Of a DNA stretch of 64,000 bases, positions 1 to 11,900 are shown one piece after another; the stretch's first letter is position 1; the number at the start of each line of letters is the position of its first letter. Origin of the DNA: Rhabdophis nuchalis (lineage: Eukaryota > Chordata > Lepidosauria > Squamata > Natricidae); assembly GCA_039707465.1 (NCBI GenBank), contig CM077647.1, forward strand, positions 46,588,110 to 46,652,109, given 5' to 3'. The notes below the pieces were generated by a model that ran no database searches, had not been told where the DNA came from, and saw only the letters and a program-made list of their open reading frames with translations. Made by a program: the position numbers and the translations under genes.

Positions 1-10
1 TATGTAGGTG

Positions 11-68
<58 letters not shown>

Positions 69-735
69 AACACAGTAGGTAGGTAGGAAGATAGGGTGAT
101 AGATAGAGAGGGAGAAATAGAGTAGGTAGGTAGGTATGTAGGGGGATAGATCTACAGGGAAAAATACGGTAGGTAGGTAGGTAGGTAGGTAGAGGGATAG
201 ATAGGGAGAAATACATTAGGTAGGTAGGTAGGTAGGTAGGTAGGTAGAGGGATAGATAGATAGGGAGAAATACAGTAGGTAGGTAGGTAGGTAGGTAGAG
301 GGATAGATAGAGAAGGAGAAATACAGTAGGTAGGCAGGTAGGTAGATAGGGGGATAGATAGAGAGGGAGAAATACAGTAGGTAGGTAGATAGGTAGGTAG
401 GTAGGTAGAGGGAGAAAGGAAGAAATTCAGTAGGTAGGTAAGTAGAGGGATAGACAGAGAGGGAGAAATACTGTATGAAGGTAGGTAGGTGTATAGATAG
501 ATAGGGCGAAATACAGTAGGTAGGTAGGTAGAGGAATAGAGAGAGAGGGAGAAATACAGTAGGTATGTAGGTAGAGGGATAGAGAAGGAGAAATATGGTA
601 GGTAGGTAGATAGAGGGAGAAAGGAAGAAATACAGTAGGTAGGTAGGTAGGTAGAGGGAGAAAGGAAGAAATACAGTAGGTAGGTAGGTAGAGGGATAGA
701 TAGAGAGGGAGAAATACAGTAGGTAGGTAGGTTGA
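1..735. repeat. GATA microsatellite plus TAGG/GAGAAATACAG minisatellite
   Basis: The first ~65 bases are a near-pure GATA run. Up to about 735 follows an irregular minisatellite built from (TAGG)n, (GATA)n and a recurring GAGGGAGAAATACAG block, with unit length varying about 35-60 bp. Read on the minus strand it is open over 218 codons and gives a Tyr-Leu-Pro-Thr-rich repetitive peptide; this is a by-product of the repeat and not a gene. GATA-rich arrays are characteristic of snake genomes (Bkm). The array is cut by the window start. Confidence 0.93.
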
Positions 736-1035
736 GGGTTATATGGTGGTTGTGTATATGTGTGCAGGTGTAGATCTACATACAGATTGGTTGGCCATTT
801 AACCAGACAGGGCCACAGCAACGCATGGCCGGGTATAGCTAGTATCCCAATAAATTTGTTGCCAAATTTCAACTATTAAAACTTCATTTCTGCTAACAGC
901 ATGCAAGGAACCCATCTTTCACAAACTTTTCACTATTGAAGAACATCACTAGACTACACATTACTGTGAAATGCCAAGATTAATAATACTTTTCCCTTTG
1001 TTCTGATTTCATGTACAATTTAATCAGAATAGAGC
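736..1035. other. Unassigned intergenic sequence
   Basis: AT-rich single-copy-looking DNA between the satellite and a CR1 fossil. I see no gene, RNA or recognisable repeat. Confidence 0.5.
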
Positions 1036-2090
1036 TGGAATAGAGCTTGGAAGTCTTCTAATTCCACCCACTGTTCAAGCGGAAAACCCTATGCAGACAA
1101 GCCACTGACCATTGTCTTCTTAAAAACCTCCAGTGGTGAAGCACCTACAACTTCTGAGGGCAAGCTATTTCACTGGTTAATTGTTCTCATTGTTAGGAAA
1201 TGTCTCCTTGATTCTGCTTGCTTCTTAGTTGCTTCTCTCCTTGATTAGTTTTCATCCATTTTTTCTTGTCCTGCCTACAAGTGCTTTATAAATAAGTCAA
1301 CTCCCTCCTCTTTGTGGCAATCTGTCAAATACTATCTTGTTACCCCTAGGCCTTTTCCCCTAGACTAGAGAAGCCGAAATCCTGCAACCATTTTTCATAT
1401 GTTTTAGTCTTCAGGTCTAAGATGAATATATTAATTGCTCTTCTTTGTACATTTTTCAAAGTCTCAACATCTTTTTTGTAATGTGGTGACCCAAACTGGA
1501 TGCAGTATTCCAGACGTGGCCTTACTAAAGTTTTATAAAGTGATACTAATACTTCACGTGATTTTTTAATTCTATTACTCTTTATGCAAGCAAGGATTAT
1601 ATTAGCTTTTTTGGTTGCTGCCACACACTGCTAGCTTATATTTAAATGCTTGTCTACTAGGACTCCAGGTCTCCAACCTCTCACAGTTACTATTTTAGCC
1701 AGGTTTTGCCTAATCTGTACTTGTATCTTCAGTTTTTCCTACCTAGGTGTAAAATCTTGCTTTTCTCCACATTCAATTTCAAATTGTTGGATAGGGACCA
1801 TTGTTCAAGTCTGACAAGATATTTTTGGATCCTGAGCTTGACTTCAGGGTTGTTGGCTATTCTTACCAACTTAGTGTCATCTGCAAATCTGATGAGTTCC
1901 CCTTCTATTCCATCATCTAAGTAATTTATGAAGATATTGAAGAGTACTGGGTTTAAGATAGAACTCTGTGGCACGCCACTGCTTAATTCTCTCCATGTAG
2001 ATCTAGTACCATTAAGAATAACTATTTGGGTACGGATTGTCAGCCAATTACAAATCCATCTGGGAGTGATGCTTTCTATCCGCATTTATT
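1036..2090 (-). mobile_element. CR1 LINE fragment, old copy
   Basis: On the minus strand, broken frames give the end of a CR1 reverse transcriptase: a palm segment with FADDT (2085-1729) preceded by GVPQSSILNPVLFNIFI, then the C-terminal part with LVRPRLEYCIQFGSP (1624-1346). The sequence then runs into the CR1 C-terminal and 3' region down to about 1036. The two frames are separated by stops and shifts, so the copy is inactive. It is truncated at its 5' end, as most CR1 copies are, and more diverged than the copy at 3451-4063. Confidence 0.85.
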
Positions 2091-3450
2091 GCTACTTCTC
2101 ACAGATTGTATACTTTATTCTATCACAGATTGTCTACTTAATTGTTGATGAACCAAATGAACCCAATTTGCCAAGTTTACATTTTTGGTGCAGTGATACA
2201 TAATACTCAAATCAGCAGTCATCATAAACAACCTGAATTTGGTGGTGAATCTCAGTTGCAGGGACTCCTCTGGTAGTCAAAAATTCAATCACAGCATGTT
2301 ACTTAAAGCTCACTGATTAGTATTCATTGCAAGCTTCCATTTTAAAACAATAGTACCACTACCTGTTCTCACAGTAATTTCATGTCAACATGAAACATGT
2401 CATGTTAGAACAAAAAAACAAATATTAAACATCAGAGCTTCAATATATCAGTACTGCCATCTGTTGGTAATATAACATTGAAGCATCACTTTTCATTCAA
2501 CCCTTATATAACAAGGCAATCTCATCCTGTACAATTCTCTCCAGAAGTTAAGGTGAGGAGGAAACCATTGTGTAGATATTCTTCTACTTAAGTTATCTTA
2601 ACTTTCATGGTCTTTGGATGAACTTTGGAAGAGAGAATTCCTCTCTTCTTTTATTGCATTTTAGCTTTAAAGAATAAGCGGAGGAACTTAAAACCTTTTC
2701 GTTCCAGATTAAATGCTCATAATTTGTATCAGACAAAAACAATATTAGTAACGCAGTCAATTGAATTTAATAGATTAAATATTGTCAGTCAGTTAAATTT
2801 AGAGTGAAAATTTATTTTAAAAGGCATAAAAACTGCTAATACTAGTATGGCAAATGATGACTGTTCAGTCAAGATCATATGACACACACTGAATCATAAC
2901 ATTGCCAACCACATTTTAGCATAAAGTATTTTGAGAGTCCATTTAATATATGGTTCACTTTACTGTGCAAGCAAAGAAAATTATGTTAATCACAGTGCAA
3001 TTAAATACCATGAGTTAGCATGTTGTGTAAACACAGTATTTATGAAAAGAACAATAGACTCCCATTTTGAATGAGTTGCCAGGTCATCAATTTGGGCTTT
3101 GTGATATCTAAAGAGCCCACACAATTTTCCAGGAACGCATTATGTAAGCTGCCTAAAGTTGCTCTAGCTACTGAAGCCAATTTAAGAAGTAAATAAATGA
3201 ATAGCCAAGACAAATTGACCAGGGCTTATTACTGCTTTTCATACTAATCATACTTACTTTCATACATATTTTTCAGGCCTAGCTTTTCTATTATGCAATC
3301 TGTGGGTAGCAGTGTGCAATAGATACCAAATTCTGTGGCCCACCTCATATTTTACATTGATACAAAGGTTTATTGAAAACAAGAGAAATTGGGTCAAATG
3401 ACTCTGATAAACTATGGTAGAAAATAAAAATGATGGCTGGCTGTAGTAGT
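2091..3450. other. Intergenic sequence with one CTCF-like motif
   Basis: No gene is seen. At 2454-2467 the minus strand reads CCAACAGATGGCAG, which fits the 14-base CTCF core consensus at every position. The rest is AT-rich and unassigned. Confidence 0.45.
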
Positions 3451-4063
3451 ACAATACAATACAATACAATACAATAGCAGAGTTGGAAGGGACCTTGTAG
3501 GTCTTCTAGTCCAACCCCCTGCATGGACAGGAACCTTATACCATTTCAGACAAATGGCTGTCTAACATCTTTTTAAAGACTTCCAGGGTTGGGGCATTCA
3601 CAACTGCTGGAGGCAAGCTGTTCCAGAGGTTAATTGTTCTTACTGTCAGGAAATTTCTCCTTAATTCTAAGTTGCTTCTCTCCTTGGTTAGTTTCCACCC
3701 ATTGCTTCTTGTCCTGCCCCCAGGTGCCTTGGAGAAAAGTTTGACTCCCTCTTCTTTGTGGCACCCTCTGAGATATCGGAACACTGCTATCATGTCTCCC
3801 CTGGTCCTTCTCTTCATCAAACTAGACATACCCAGCTCCTGCAGCCGTTCTTCATATGTCTTAGTCTCCAGTCCTCTAATCATCTTGGTTGCTCTTCTCT
3901 GCACTCTTTCCAGAGTCTCCACGTCTTTTCTACATCGTGGCGACCAAAACTGTATGCAGTATTCCAAGTGTGGCCTTACCAAGGCACTATACAGTGGCAT
4001 TAACACTTCGCGTGATCTAGATTCTATCCCTCTGTTGATGCAGCCTAGAACTGTGTTTTATGT
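3451..4063 (-). mobile_element. CR1 LINE, 5'-truncated, with (TATTG)n 3' tail
   Basis: The minus-strand frame 4006-3536 encodes about 156 residues of the CR1 reverse-transcriptase C-terminus, with LVRPHLEYCIQFWSP, RVQRRATKMIRGL and the terminal NLWNSLPPAVV motif, ending at a natural stop. The 3' UTR follows and ends in five ACAAT units on the plus strand (3451-3475), the short tandem tail typical of CR1-group LINEs. The open frame suggests a fairly young insertion. Its 5' end is lost near 4063, so it is not autonomous. Confidence 0.92.
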
Positions 4064-4076
4064 GCCCCACATATAA

Positions 4077-5141
4077 CCATAAGCAGGGTGTTGGGGAAGC
4101 TTCAATAAGAGCAGAAGGCCTCTTGTAGGAGCTAAGTACTGTTTTCTACTTAGCTATGATACCTATGGCAGCCTTTCAACCAGCTTCTTTTATAAAAGTG
4201 CCTGAAACTGAAAAATAGAGTTGGCAATCTCCATTGACTAAATATAACCAGAGGGGATTCCATCACTTGATTAAATTTCATTGTACATTTCAAAAATTAA
4301 TTAACTAACCTTTTAAATCTATTATTTCAAAGATAATCCATAGAATCCATTCATTATATCTGTCCTGTGCTATGACGTTAAATGGATTTGATGGACCTAT
4401 TAGGAAACTTCTGACATTTTTGGAAAAATGTCAATAGTCATTTTAAACTGAGTAATTGAACTGTGTAATAATTCTGAAAGTATCTTATTTATATAAATAC
4501 TTTTGTCAACATTCAATCATTCTGTATTATTGACAATTTCAATAGAAGATTACAGAAGTAAAACCTTTTTCTCTAGAGGGATCAGACTTTCTCAAGCTTC
4601 CCTTAGCCTTAGCTTTACAATGGTTACATGTGATGCTTCTCCATCTTTGACTTGAGGGTTGGTCCAAAACCATGTTGAACAATGTATTTAGCTATTATTT
4701 CAAGTCTATAATTCACTTACTTTTTTCCTGCTCTAAATTTGGCTGTACCTTTTCAAAACTGAGGACGTTAAACCTACCCATACTTTTATCTTCCACATTA
4801 ATAGTTATGCTTTGTCTAGAAAGGATCCATATTGGGATAACAAATTGGAGATTTGTTATCTGAACAACTGTTATGGGCTGCATCTTGAAATTTCCTTGTG
4901 CATTTCCTAGGCTTTGGTTTCTAGCACTATTAAGAAACAGGTGGGTGGATTACAGGTGGGTGGATTACTGTGTCTCAAACTTGGAAACTTTAAGATGAGT
5001 GGGTTTCAACTCCCAAAATGCCCTAGCCAATTTATAGATGTTCTAAGCCTAGTATTGATTAGAAAGTACTAGGATGAGATCAGAATAAAATTGGAACAAC
5101 AAATGTACATAAATTGGTAAATGGATATGTTAAGAGAGAAT
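4077..5141. other. Intergenic, old repeat remnants only
   Basis: No gene is visible. Around 4968-5035 is a decayed piece resembling the palindromic hAT MITE core (TTTCAACTCCCAAAATGCCC). A 15-base unit, ACAGGTGGGTGGATT, is tandemly repeated near 4938-4966. Confidence 0.4.
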
Positions 5142-5159
5142 AAAGAATAAATACAAAAA
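5142..5159 (+). repeat. Target-site duplication, left copy
   Basis: AAAGAATAAATACAAAAA is repeated exactly at 7231-7248. An 18-bp perfect duplication is of the length produced by L1-type target-primed reverse transcription. Confidence 0.93.
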
Positions 5160-7230
5160 GGAGATCGTTTCCGGCTTCGGACGCAGACGGACGTGGATTC
5201 CACATGTCCGCCGCTGTGTTGCTTCAGCCGTGACTTCGGGTGCAGGGGGGGACAGGCATAATCCCCCCTCCGTACAGGCGGCTTGCGGTGAGGGCCCCCA
5301 TCTCAATGGCGGTCGGGGGGGCTGCTCCTGCCTCGCCCCAGGGGCTGAGGAACTTTCGCGGGGGGAGTTTCCCTTTCGCCGAAGGAGCTGGAACATGGAG
5401 AATTTTTACAAGGAGCTGAAACGCCGGGGCTGAATGGCTGCGCCGAGGCTCCGGACTAGAAAAATGGTATGTGCCTTATTTGGATTTTTTGCATTCAACT
5501 TTATGGAAAGAGAAGATAGGGACCAAAGCGGCATTAGAGAAAGAGTCCCGCGATGCGGACAGAGTGAAAGTGGCATCCGTTGGATTTATTGAAAAAGGAA
5601 ATCTATTGCCAAATAAGGGATTGCTGTTAGACAATGTATCCTGAGCCTTGCTACATTTTAAATTGATTGTTTCCACTTTTGCTTTCTTCACCCTGCCGGC
5701 AAGGTGGAAAGATGGCGTTCTCTTTGTTCCCAGGATGGAACTTTTCTTTTTGGAAATAAGCATTCCTCCATTTTAACAAAAATTAGACTAACTTTAAAAT
5801 ATATTTTAAAAAAGGACCTGCTCTGGTGTCTTTCAGTGCTCTCTCCCCTTGTGAAACCTTCTGCCTTTGTTTGGAAAGTTTTTTCCTTTTTTCTTTATTT
5901 TTCTCTCTGGACGTTGCAAACTTAATTTGAATTACAGCTGTTTTTGTCTCGGACTTCAAGGACTGCCCGCCCAACAGCGCCATTTTTTTCTTTCTTCTCT
6001 ATGCACCAACATTTAAAATTTTAATTATGACATCGAGGAAACTTCCATCTGGGAAATCAAGCTCTGCTCCAGCATCTACAAAACCCAGTCCATCCTCACA
6101 ACCAAAGATTTCAGCCTTGTTACAGAGGGAAACAGAAGTAGAGGATCCTAAGCCATCGAATCCTCAGCCATTAAACATAGAGGAGATGTTTCAAAAAATA
6201 ATGAATGAAATGCAACAAATCCGGAAAGACAATTTAAGTACAACAATTTAAGTACAAGAACTATTGGAGGCGCAAAGAGAAATAACAAATAATAAACAAA
6301 AAATTGAGGGGCTGGAAGGGGGGGCGGTTGGGATGAAGGAGGAGATAAAAGACTTTAAGAAAGAAATTACAGATATTACTGGTCAAATATCTAAAATTGA
6401 TTTTGAACGTATGTCTTTCTTTTTAAGATTTCAGAATGTTCCAGAATCACCTAATGAGAATTTCAAAGAGTTAATGGCTACTATGTTAGCGGATTACATT
6501 AAGAAAGATAAGGAATTTATCTGGGGGGACATTGATTTGATTTATAGAATTAATTCAGCATTTGCCAGAATAAATGATGTATCCAGAGAGATACATATTA
6601 AATTTATAAGAAGGTCAACGAGGGACGAGATACTGAGAGCGCAAAGAGGGGGCCCTCTGATATATCAGCAAAACGAGGTGGCCATATTGAAGCAGATCCC
6701 AAAGAAAATACGAGATATAAGAAGGAATTATTCCTTCTTAACAAAAAAATTACACAAAAAGGGGGTGTGGTTCAAGTGGCTGATGCCTGAAGGGATGCTG
6801 GTATTCTGGGAGGGAGGAAGAGTTAGAATCAAAACAGTAGAAGAGGCGGAGAATTTTCTTAAAAAACACTCCTCAATCCTGGATGATGGTGAGATGGGAA
6901 TGGGAGGGGCCACGGGTCCGCCTGCTGGTGGGGGGGAGGAGGAAGAGTATAGCAAAGAGGCTCAGATCGCAAAAATAACTTATCTTTTTTTTATGATGGT
7001 AATTCCTGTACGGATGTTAATAGAACAAAGTAATTGAATGTATAAAATAATATGAAAATTTATGATTTAAAATGTATGTACCCCTTCCTTTTATTATTTC
7101 CTAATGGAATATGTATGAAGACTTGGAGGCGGTCATCAAACCCGATGTGGAAGCTCTAAAATACTACTTAATACCTTATCTACCCCTTTCCTTTTATAAA
7201 ATGTTAAAACCAATAAAACTTTTTCAAACA
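5160..7230 (+). mobile_element. ORF1-only L1-like retrotransposon, copy 1 (HAL1-like)
   Basis: A 2.07-kb element between perfect 18-bp duplications. It has a CpG-containing 5' UTR (5160-6026), one ORF1-type reading frame (6027-7037) and a ~190-bp 3' UTR with AATAAA at 7212-7217 and a very short A-rich end. No reverse transcriptase or endonuclease frame follows ORF1. The copy at 57608-59634 has the same start, ORF and 3' UTR in the same order, so absence of ORF2 is a family trait. It presumably depends on an L1 ORF2 protein supplied in trans, as proposed for mammalian HAL1 elements; that is inference. Confidence 0.9.
6027..7037 (+). pseudogene. L1 ORF1p-like protein, one in-frame stop
   Basis: A 337-codon frame starting with ATG at 6027. 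It has a Ser/Pro-rich N-terminus (residues 1-50), a heptad-rich coiled-coil segment (about 50-130), an RRM-like region beginning at FERMSFFLRFQNVPES, and a C-terminal domain with ILRAQR, KQIPKKIRDIRRNYSFL and LMPEGMLVFWEGGRVRIK. This order matches L1 ORF1p, the RNA-binding chaperone that trimerises and coats L1 RNA. A single TAA at 6249-6251 interrupts the frame; it lies in a 14-bp direct duplication (AATTTAAGTACAAC, then AATTTAAGTACAAG). The frame on both sides of the stop is the same. The tail after GGGEEEE is short and low-complexity. Confidence 0.88.
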
Positions 7231-7248
7231 AAAGAATAAATACAAAAA
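7231..7248 (+). repeat. Target-site duplication, right copy
   Basis: Exact repeat of 5142-5159; it marks the 3' boundary of the L1-like element. Confidence 0.93.
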
Positions 7249-8479
7249 TAAAAGGAGCATAGAAAGAATATTTTCAAGCCTCCAAATTCTTGTACCTACA
7301 TATTGCATACTATAGAAAACTCTATTTCCTACTAATGAAATGAAACAACCATTATTTCCTGAAATGTTCTGGGTTCTGCCCAATATTAGCAGAAAGCATT
7401 GAATCATGTAACATCCTGTCACCCCACCCTACCCACATTTCGAAATAGGAAGCCACTGCTCTTGTACACCTCATTTATTCCTGGATTGCTCAAGTAACAA
7501 ATCTTGAATGGGTGGCAAGTTGCTATCTTGTTAGTATTGCTCGCTCAAGAAAATAACATAAAAACCCCAGCTCCACATTCCTCTCTTGTAACAATAAGGT
7601 GTTGACTAATACTGAGGCTCCTCTTATTATTAAATAGGAATACCTTAACATAACAAGTCCTAACAAGGAGAAGGGCGGGGTATAAATTTAATAAAATAAA
7701 TAAATAAATAAAGTGTAATGAGTTTCATGAATCTGCATGAGCAGACTTTTGAAATGTGTGTGCATACATATATGATTGATGAAAATGTTGTGTGCTTTGA
7801 ATTCACAATCCTTCATCATTTCCAAATGAAGAGCTTGTATTCAACTAATGACTTATTAGAAGCCAACCATTTAACTATGCCAAAATTAAGTTAATAAAAC
7901 CAAATCATACTCATAATGATAAAATGAGTATCTTTTCGCTTCTGTAATTAAATCTGGGTTATGACATTCAAAGCTTTCAGTCCTCCTAACCAGCTGAATA
8001 ATTTCTTTTATATATACTAAATAAAATTACAAGTGCAGGCCCAAAGGTTTTGAAATCAGAAGTATTCTACTTCTTTCTTTATAGATATAATTTTTTAAAG
8101 CATGACACAAAGATTTTTATGTCATTGGTTTCATTCATGTAATACTATTTAAAGTAGTTCAGGTTTTCTTACTATTTTTCTAAAGTTTTCAAGTAGCATT
8201 ATTTTCTGATAGATAATAATAAATATTTTTGAAATTTGTTTCTGCCAGTATCTGTCCTAAATTTAATTCTAGTTTAATTTGAAACCATTAATTTTGATGC
8301 AAGAAATCAGGTGTTATATGCAGTATTCTTTTTGAATATGATATAAATCAGGAAGTTTGGACAACTACTGCAACATCCCTTTTGTATTAGCTGAAACGTT
8401 AGCAGTGAAATCCATGTTTCTTGGGAAAGATATAATCACTCTGTCATAATCCTGACATGTTCTGTCAACCTCATTCACT
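7249..8479. other. Intergenic with a short L2-type 3' tail
   Basis: At 7668-7711 there is GAGAAGGGCGGGGTATAAAT followed by AATAAA units, matching the 3' end shared by the L2 LINEs of this window (compare 51370-51409). The remainder is AT-rich and unassigned. Confidence 0.6.
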
Positions 8480-9010
8480 TTCACTTTCATTTTATTTTCA
8501 TTTCTATACCGCTCCTATCTCCCCAATGGGACTCAGGGCGGTGCACAGGAAAATTAAAAGAATACAACAGACAGACAATAAATACAATCATGTCATTAAA
8601 ATGTAATTAAATTAGATGTGGCCTGTGCTAAAATATAGTTAAAACTGTTAAAACAAATATTAAAATTCAATAACTAAATCTGCGGTAATTATATCGGGAT
8701 CTAAGCTAGGTCAGCTAGATGAAAGAAGTGCGTTTTAAGCAATCGGCAGAAGAGGCGAAGGTCTGTGGTGGTACGGAGTTCAGGGGGTAGGTTGTTCCAG
8801 AGGGCTGGACCCGCCACAGAGAAGGCCCTTACCCTGGGGGCCGCCAACCAGCATTGACCAGCAGATGGCACCCTGAGGAGGCCCTCCCTGTGGGAGCGGA
8901 ACGGCCGAAGGGAGGTGTGTGGTAGGAGGCGGTCCCGCAGGTAGCTAGGCCCCGTGCCATGGAGCATTTTAAAGATGGTTACCAACACCTTGAAGCGCAC
9001 CAAAAAGATA
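8480..9010 (-). mobile_element. L2-type LINE 3' end, antisense
   Basis: The minus-strand frame 9003-8701 encodes 100 residues of the L2 polyprotein C-terminus: RFKVLVTIFKMLHGTGPSYL, then RPFRSHREGLLRVPSAGQ, and a final FSVAGPALWNNLPPELR motif. It aligns well with 51897-52200. The 3' UTR and the tail region with the antisense of GAGTCCCATTGGGGAGA lie at about 8510-8540. It is a 5'-truncated insertion. Confidence 0.88.
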
Positions 9011-9103
9011 ACATAAATCTAAATGGTGAGCTATAATTTTTTTCATAACCATATCTTTCAAAGCTTTTAGATGTTAGACTGTTCAAGGCATCTACTCCTG
9101 CAG

Positions 9104-10830
9104 ATTAACAGAGTTGGAAGGAACCTTGTAGGTCATCTAGTCCAACCCCCACCCAAGCAGGAGACCTTACACCATTTCTGACAGATAGCAGTCCAGTCTT
9201 TTTTTGAAAGCCTCCAGTGATGAAAGTCCCATATGTTCTGAATGCAAGGGGGTTCATAAAAACATAAGAATAGACTTGCTGGAACAGGACACAGCCCATC
9301 CAGTCCAGCATTCTGTCTCACAGAGTGGCTCACCATTTGCTTCAGGGTATTCTCAAACAGATGTCTTCACCTGCTTATGATTCCCTGCAAATGGCATTGA
9401 GAGATATCCTGCCTATCTCTCCAACCCGGAGGGTGTCCATAATGATAGCTATTGATTCCCTTGTTCTCCATTAACTCATCTAATCCTTTCTTAAAGGTGT
9501 CGAGGCTGACAGCTGTCACCACTTCTTCTGGCAGGGAGTTCCATAGACCAGTGATCCTCTGGGTGAAAAAGTACTTCCTCTTATTTGTTTGAGGTCTAGT
9601 TATCAAAAGTTTCATGGAGTGCCCCCTAGTTTTAGTGTTGTGCGATAGGGAAAACAGTTTTTCCTTTTCTACTTTGTCCACATCATGAATGATTTTATAG
9701 ACTTCAATCAGGTCACCTCTCAGGCGCCGTCGTTCTAGAGTGAAGAGGTCCAGCCGTTACAGCCTCAGATGGTAAGGTGTTCCAGCCCCCTAATCATTCT
9801 GGTTGCCCTCCTCTGCACCTTTTCCATTTCCATAATATCCGTCTGAAGGTATGGTGACCAGAACTGTACACAATACTCCAGATGGAGCCTCACCATAGAT
9901 TTATAAAGAGGCAAAATGACACTTGCTGACTTATTTTCTATACCCATTCTAATGATCCCTAGCAATGAGCTTGCTTTTTTCACTGCTGCGGCACACTGGG
10001 TTGACACCTTCATTGAGCTGTCCACCAGGACACCAAGGTCCCTTTCCTGGTTAGTTGCAAGGAGTTCAGACCCCATCAGTTTATAGATGTAGTTGGGTTT
10101 TTTTGCCCCAACGTGCATCACTCTGCACTTACTAATGTTGAAGCTCATTTGCCACTGGGTTGCCCACTCCCCCAGTGTCAAGAGATCCCTCTGGAGCTCC
10201 TCACACTCTCGCTCAGTTTTTACTACCCTGTATAATTTAGTGTCATCGGCGAATTTGGCTACTTTGCTGTTTACTCCTACTTCTAGATCATTTATGAAAA
10301 GGTTGAAGAGCAGGGATCCCAGTACTGAACCTTGGGGGACCCCACTCTTTACCTCCCTCCACTTGGAGAAGTGTCCATTTAATGCTACTCTCTTGTTTCC
10401 TGTCCCTTAGCCAGTTGCTAAACCAGGACAAGGCCTGTCCCTTTATTCCATGACTGGCAAGTTTATTTAAGAGCCTTTGGTACGGGACCTTGTCAAAGGC
10501 CTTCTGAAAGTCCAGATAAACAATGTCAACCAATGTTCATTGGTTGATTGTTCTGTCAGAAAATTTCTTATTCTTAGTTGAATCCCTCCTTTATCAGTTT
10601 CCATCCATTATTCCTTGTCTGGCCTTCAGGAGCTTTGGAAAATGGGTTGACTAGATCCTGCTACATTCCCTCATATATTGAAATACTGTTACCCTGTCAC
10701 CCCTGGTCCTTCTGTTCTCTAGACTAACCATGCACAGTTCCTGTAACAGTTCTTGTTTTAGCCCTCATTAATCCCTTAATGATCTTTGTTACTCTTCTAT
10801 TAGACACCTTCCCCCAAAAATAATTATATT
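9104..10830 (-). mobile_element. CR1 LINE (outer, older), split by a younger CR1
   Basis: 9104-9257 carries a CR1 3' segment (GAGTTGGAAGGAACCTTG onward). The same element resumes at 10541-10830 with the matching upstream C-terminal coding sequence (compare 3590-3860). Between them lies a second CR1, so this is a nested insertion. No intact frame remains. Confidence 0.85.
9258..10534 (-). mobile_element. CR1 LINE (inner, younger), 6-bp target duplication
   Basis: The minus strand encodes reverse-transcriptase pieces: palm start VDIVYLDFQKAFDKVPYQRL (10533-10288), the segment with NISKCRVMHVG and RLHLEYCVQFWSP (10181-9765), and a C-terminal piece with RITGLWNSLPEEVVTA (9681-9367). Frames are shifted between segments. 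GTTCAT at 9252-9257 is repeated at 10535-10540, flanking the copy. It belongs to a CR1 subfamily clearly different from the one it interrupts. Confidence 0.85.
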
Positions 10831-11900
10831 GATTTGCTGTAGTTACACCTTTACTAAAATGTAATAATTTTGATTTATAATTAGAAGACAATAGAACATA
10901 AAAGTTGGAATCATATAATCAAAAGCATTTTCTAGGTGTTAGAATATTAGAAATATACAATAGCTTCTTTTCCATCTACTTCCCTCCAAACTTTGGAAAG
11001 GAAGCTACATTTCTGACATTCTGTGATGCAAATATAGCATTTGTTATCTTCCATCAATTGCCTCCTGCATCTCTATCCTCTCTCAAGGCTTGCTATTAGC
11101 TAAATAATCCATGACAATAAAGTTCATGCCATCTTTCCTTATTTTGAGGATAAGGATGTTGTTCCTGCAAGAAGTTCCAGCTTTTCTCTTCAAATAAACT
11201 GATTATCCACCTTAAAGCCCCCATAGTATCTTCGGGTGTTTAATAGTAGTCATTCTATGATAGCTCAGCAAAACTGTCTTGATTAAAATGAAAACTTCAC
11301 GTTAACATGAAATATGTCTACAATCTCCCTTCTGCTCTCATATATTTCCTTCCTGAGCCAATATTCCTGTCCCACAGTAATAGTTTATGTCATATTAAAA
11401 GCACTTCATCATTCATCCAGATAGGTTTTGCCTTCAATGGGAATTAATGATAGCACTGTAGCTATCCACTCATTCCAGGGCAATTTAGTGGATACAGAGC
11501 TACTGCATTGTAATAGTCTTAAGTCAGGAGGAACTGGGTACAAATGTCTATTTGACCACTTAGTACATTGAGGGACTCTGGGCCAGTCACTTTCAGCCCA
11601 ATTTCAAAGAATTGCCTCAGATGGAACAAAATCATGGGGGATCTGTGTACACTGCTTTGAGTAAAATCTGGATATAAATATGTCTATAAGCATTGTGTTC
11701 TCATTGACACATATTTCAATGGCTTATTTCAATTGATATTCCTGGTGCAAAAGTATTTACTTATGGGCAACGTATATTAACTAAATTGTATGTAAATTAC
11801 ATTTGATTATAAGCTTCATAGAAATTAATAAAAGTGATGCAAAAGTGAACAGTAAAATCCTTGATTTTGTAATACTGGCATTAAGATTTTAAAATACACA
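10831..11900. other. Intergenic, nothing recognised
   Basis: AT-rich sequence with no supported gene, RNA or repeat boundary. Confidence 0.4.

Noticed and set aside
216..872. 218-codon minus-strand open frame rich in Tyr-Leu-Pro-Thr
   Set aside because: It is the translation of the TAGG/GATA minisatellite; period and composition follow the DNA repeat.
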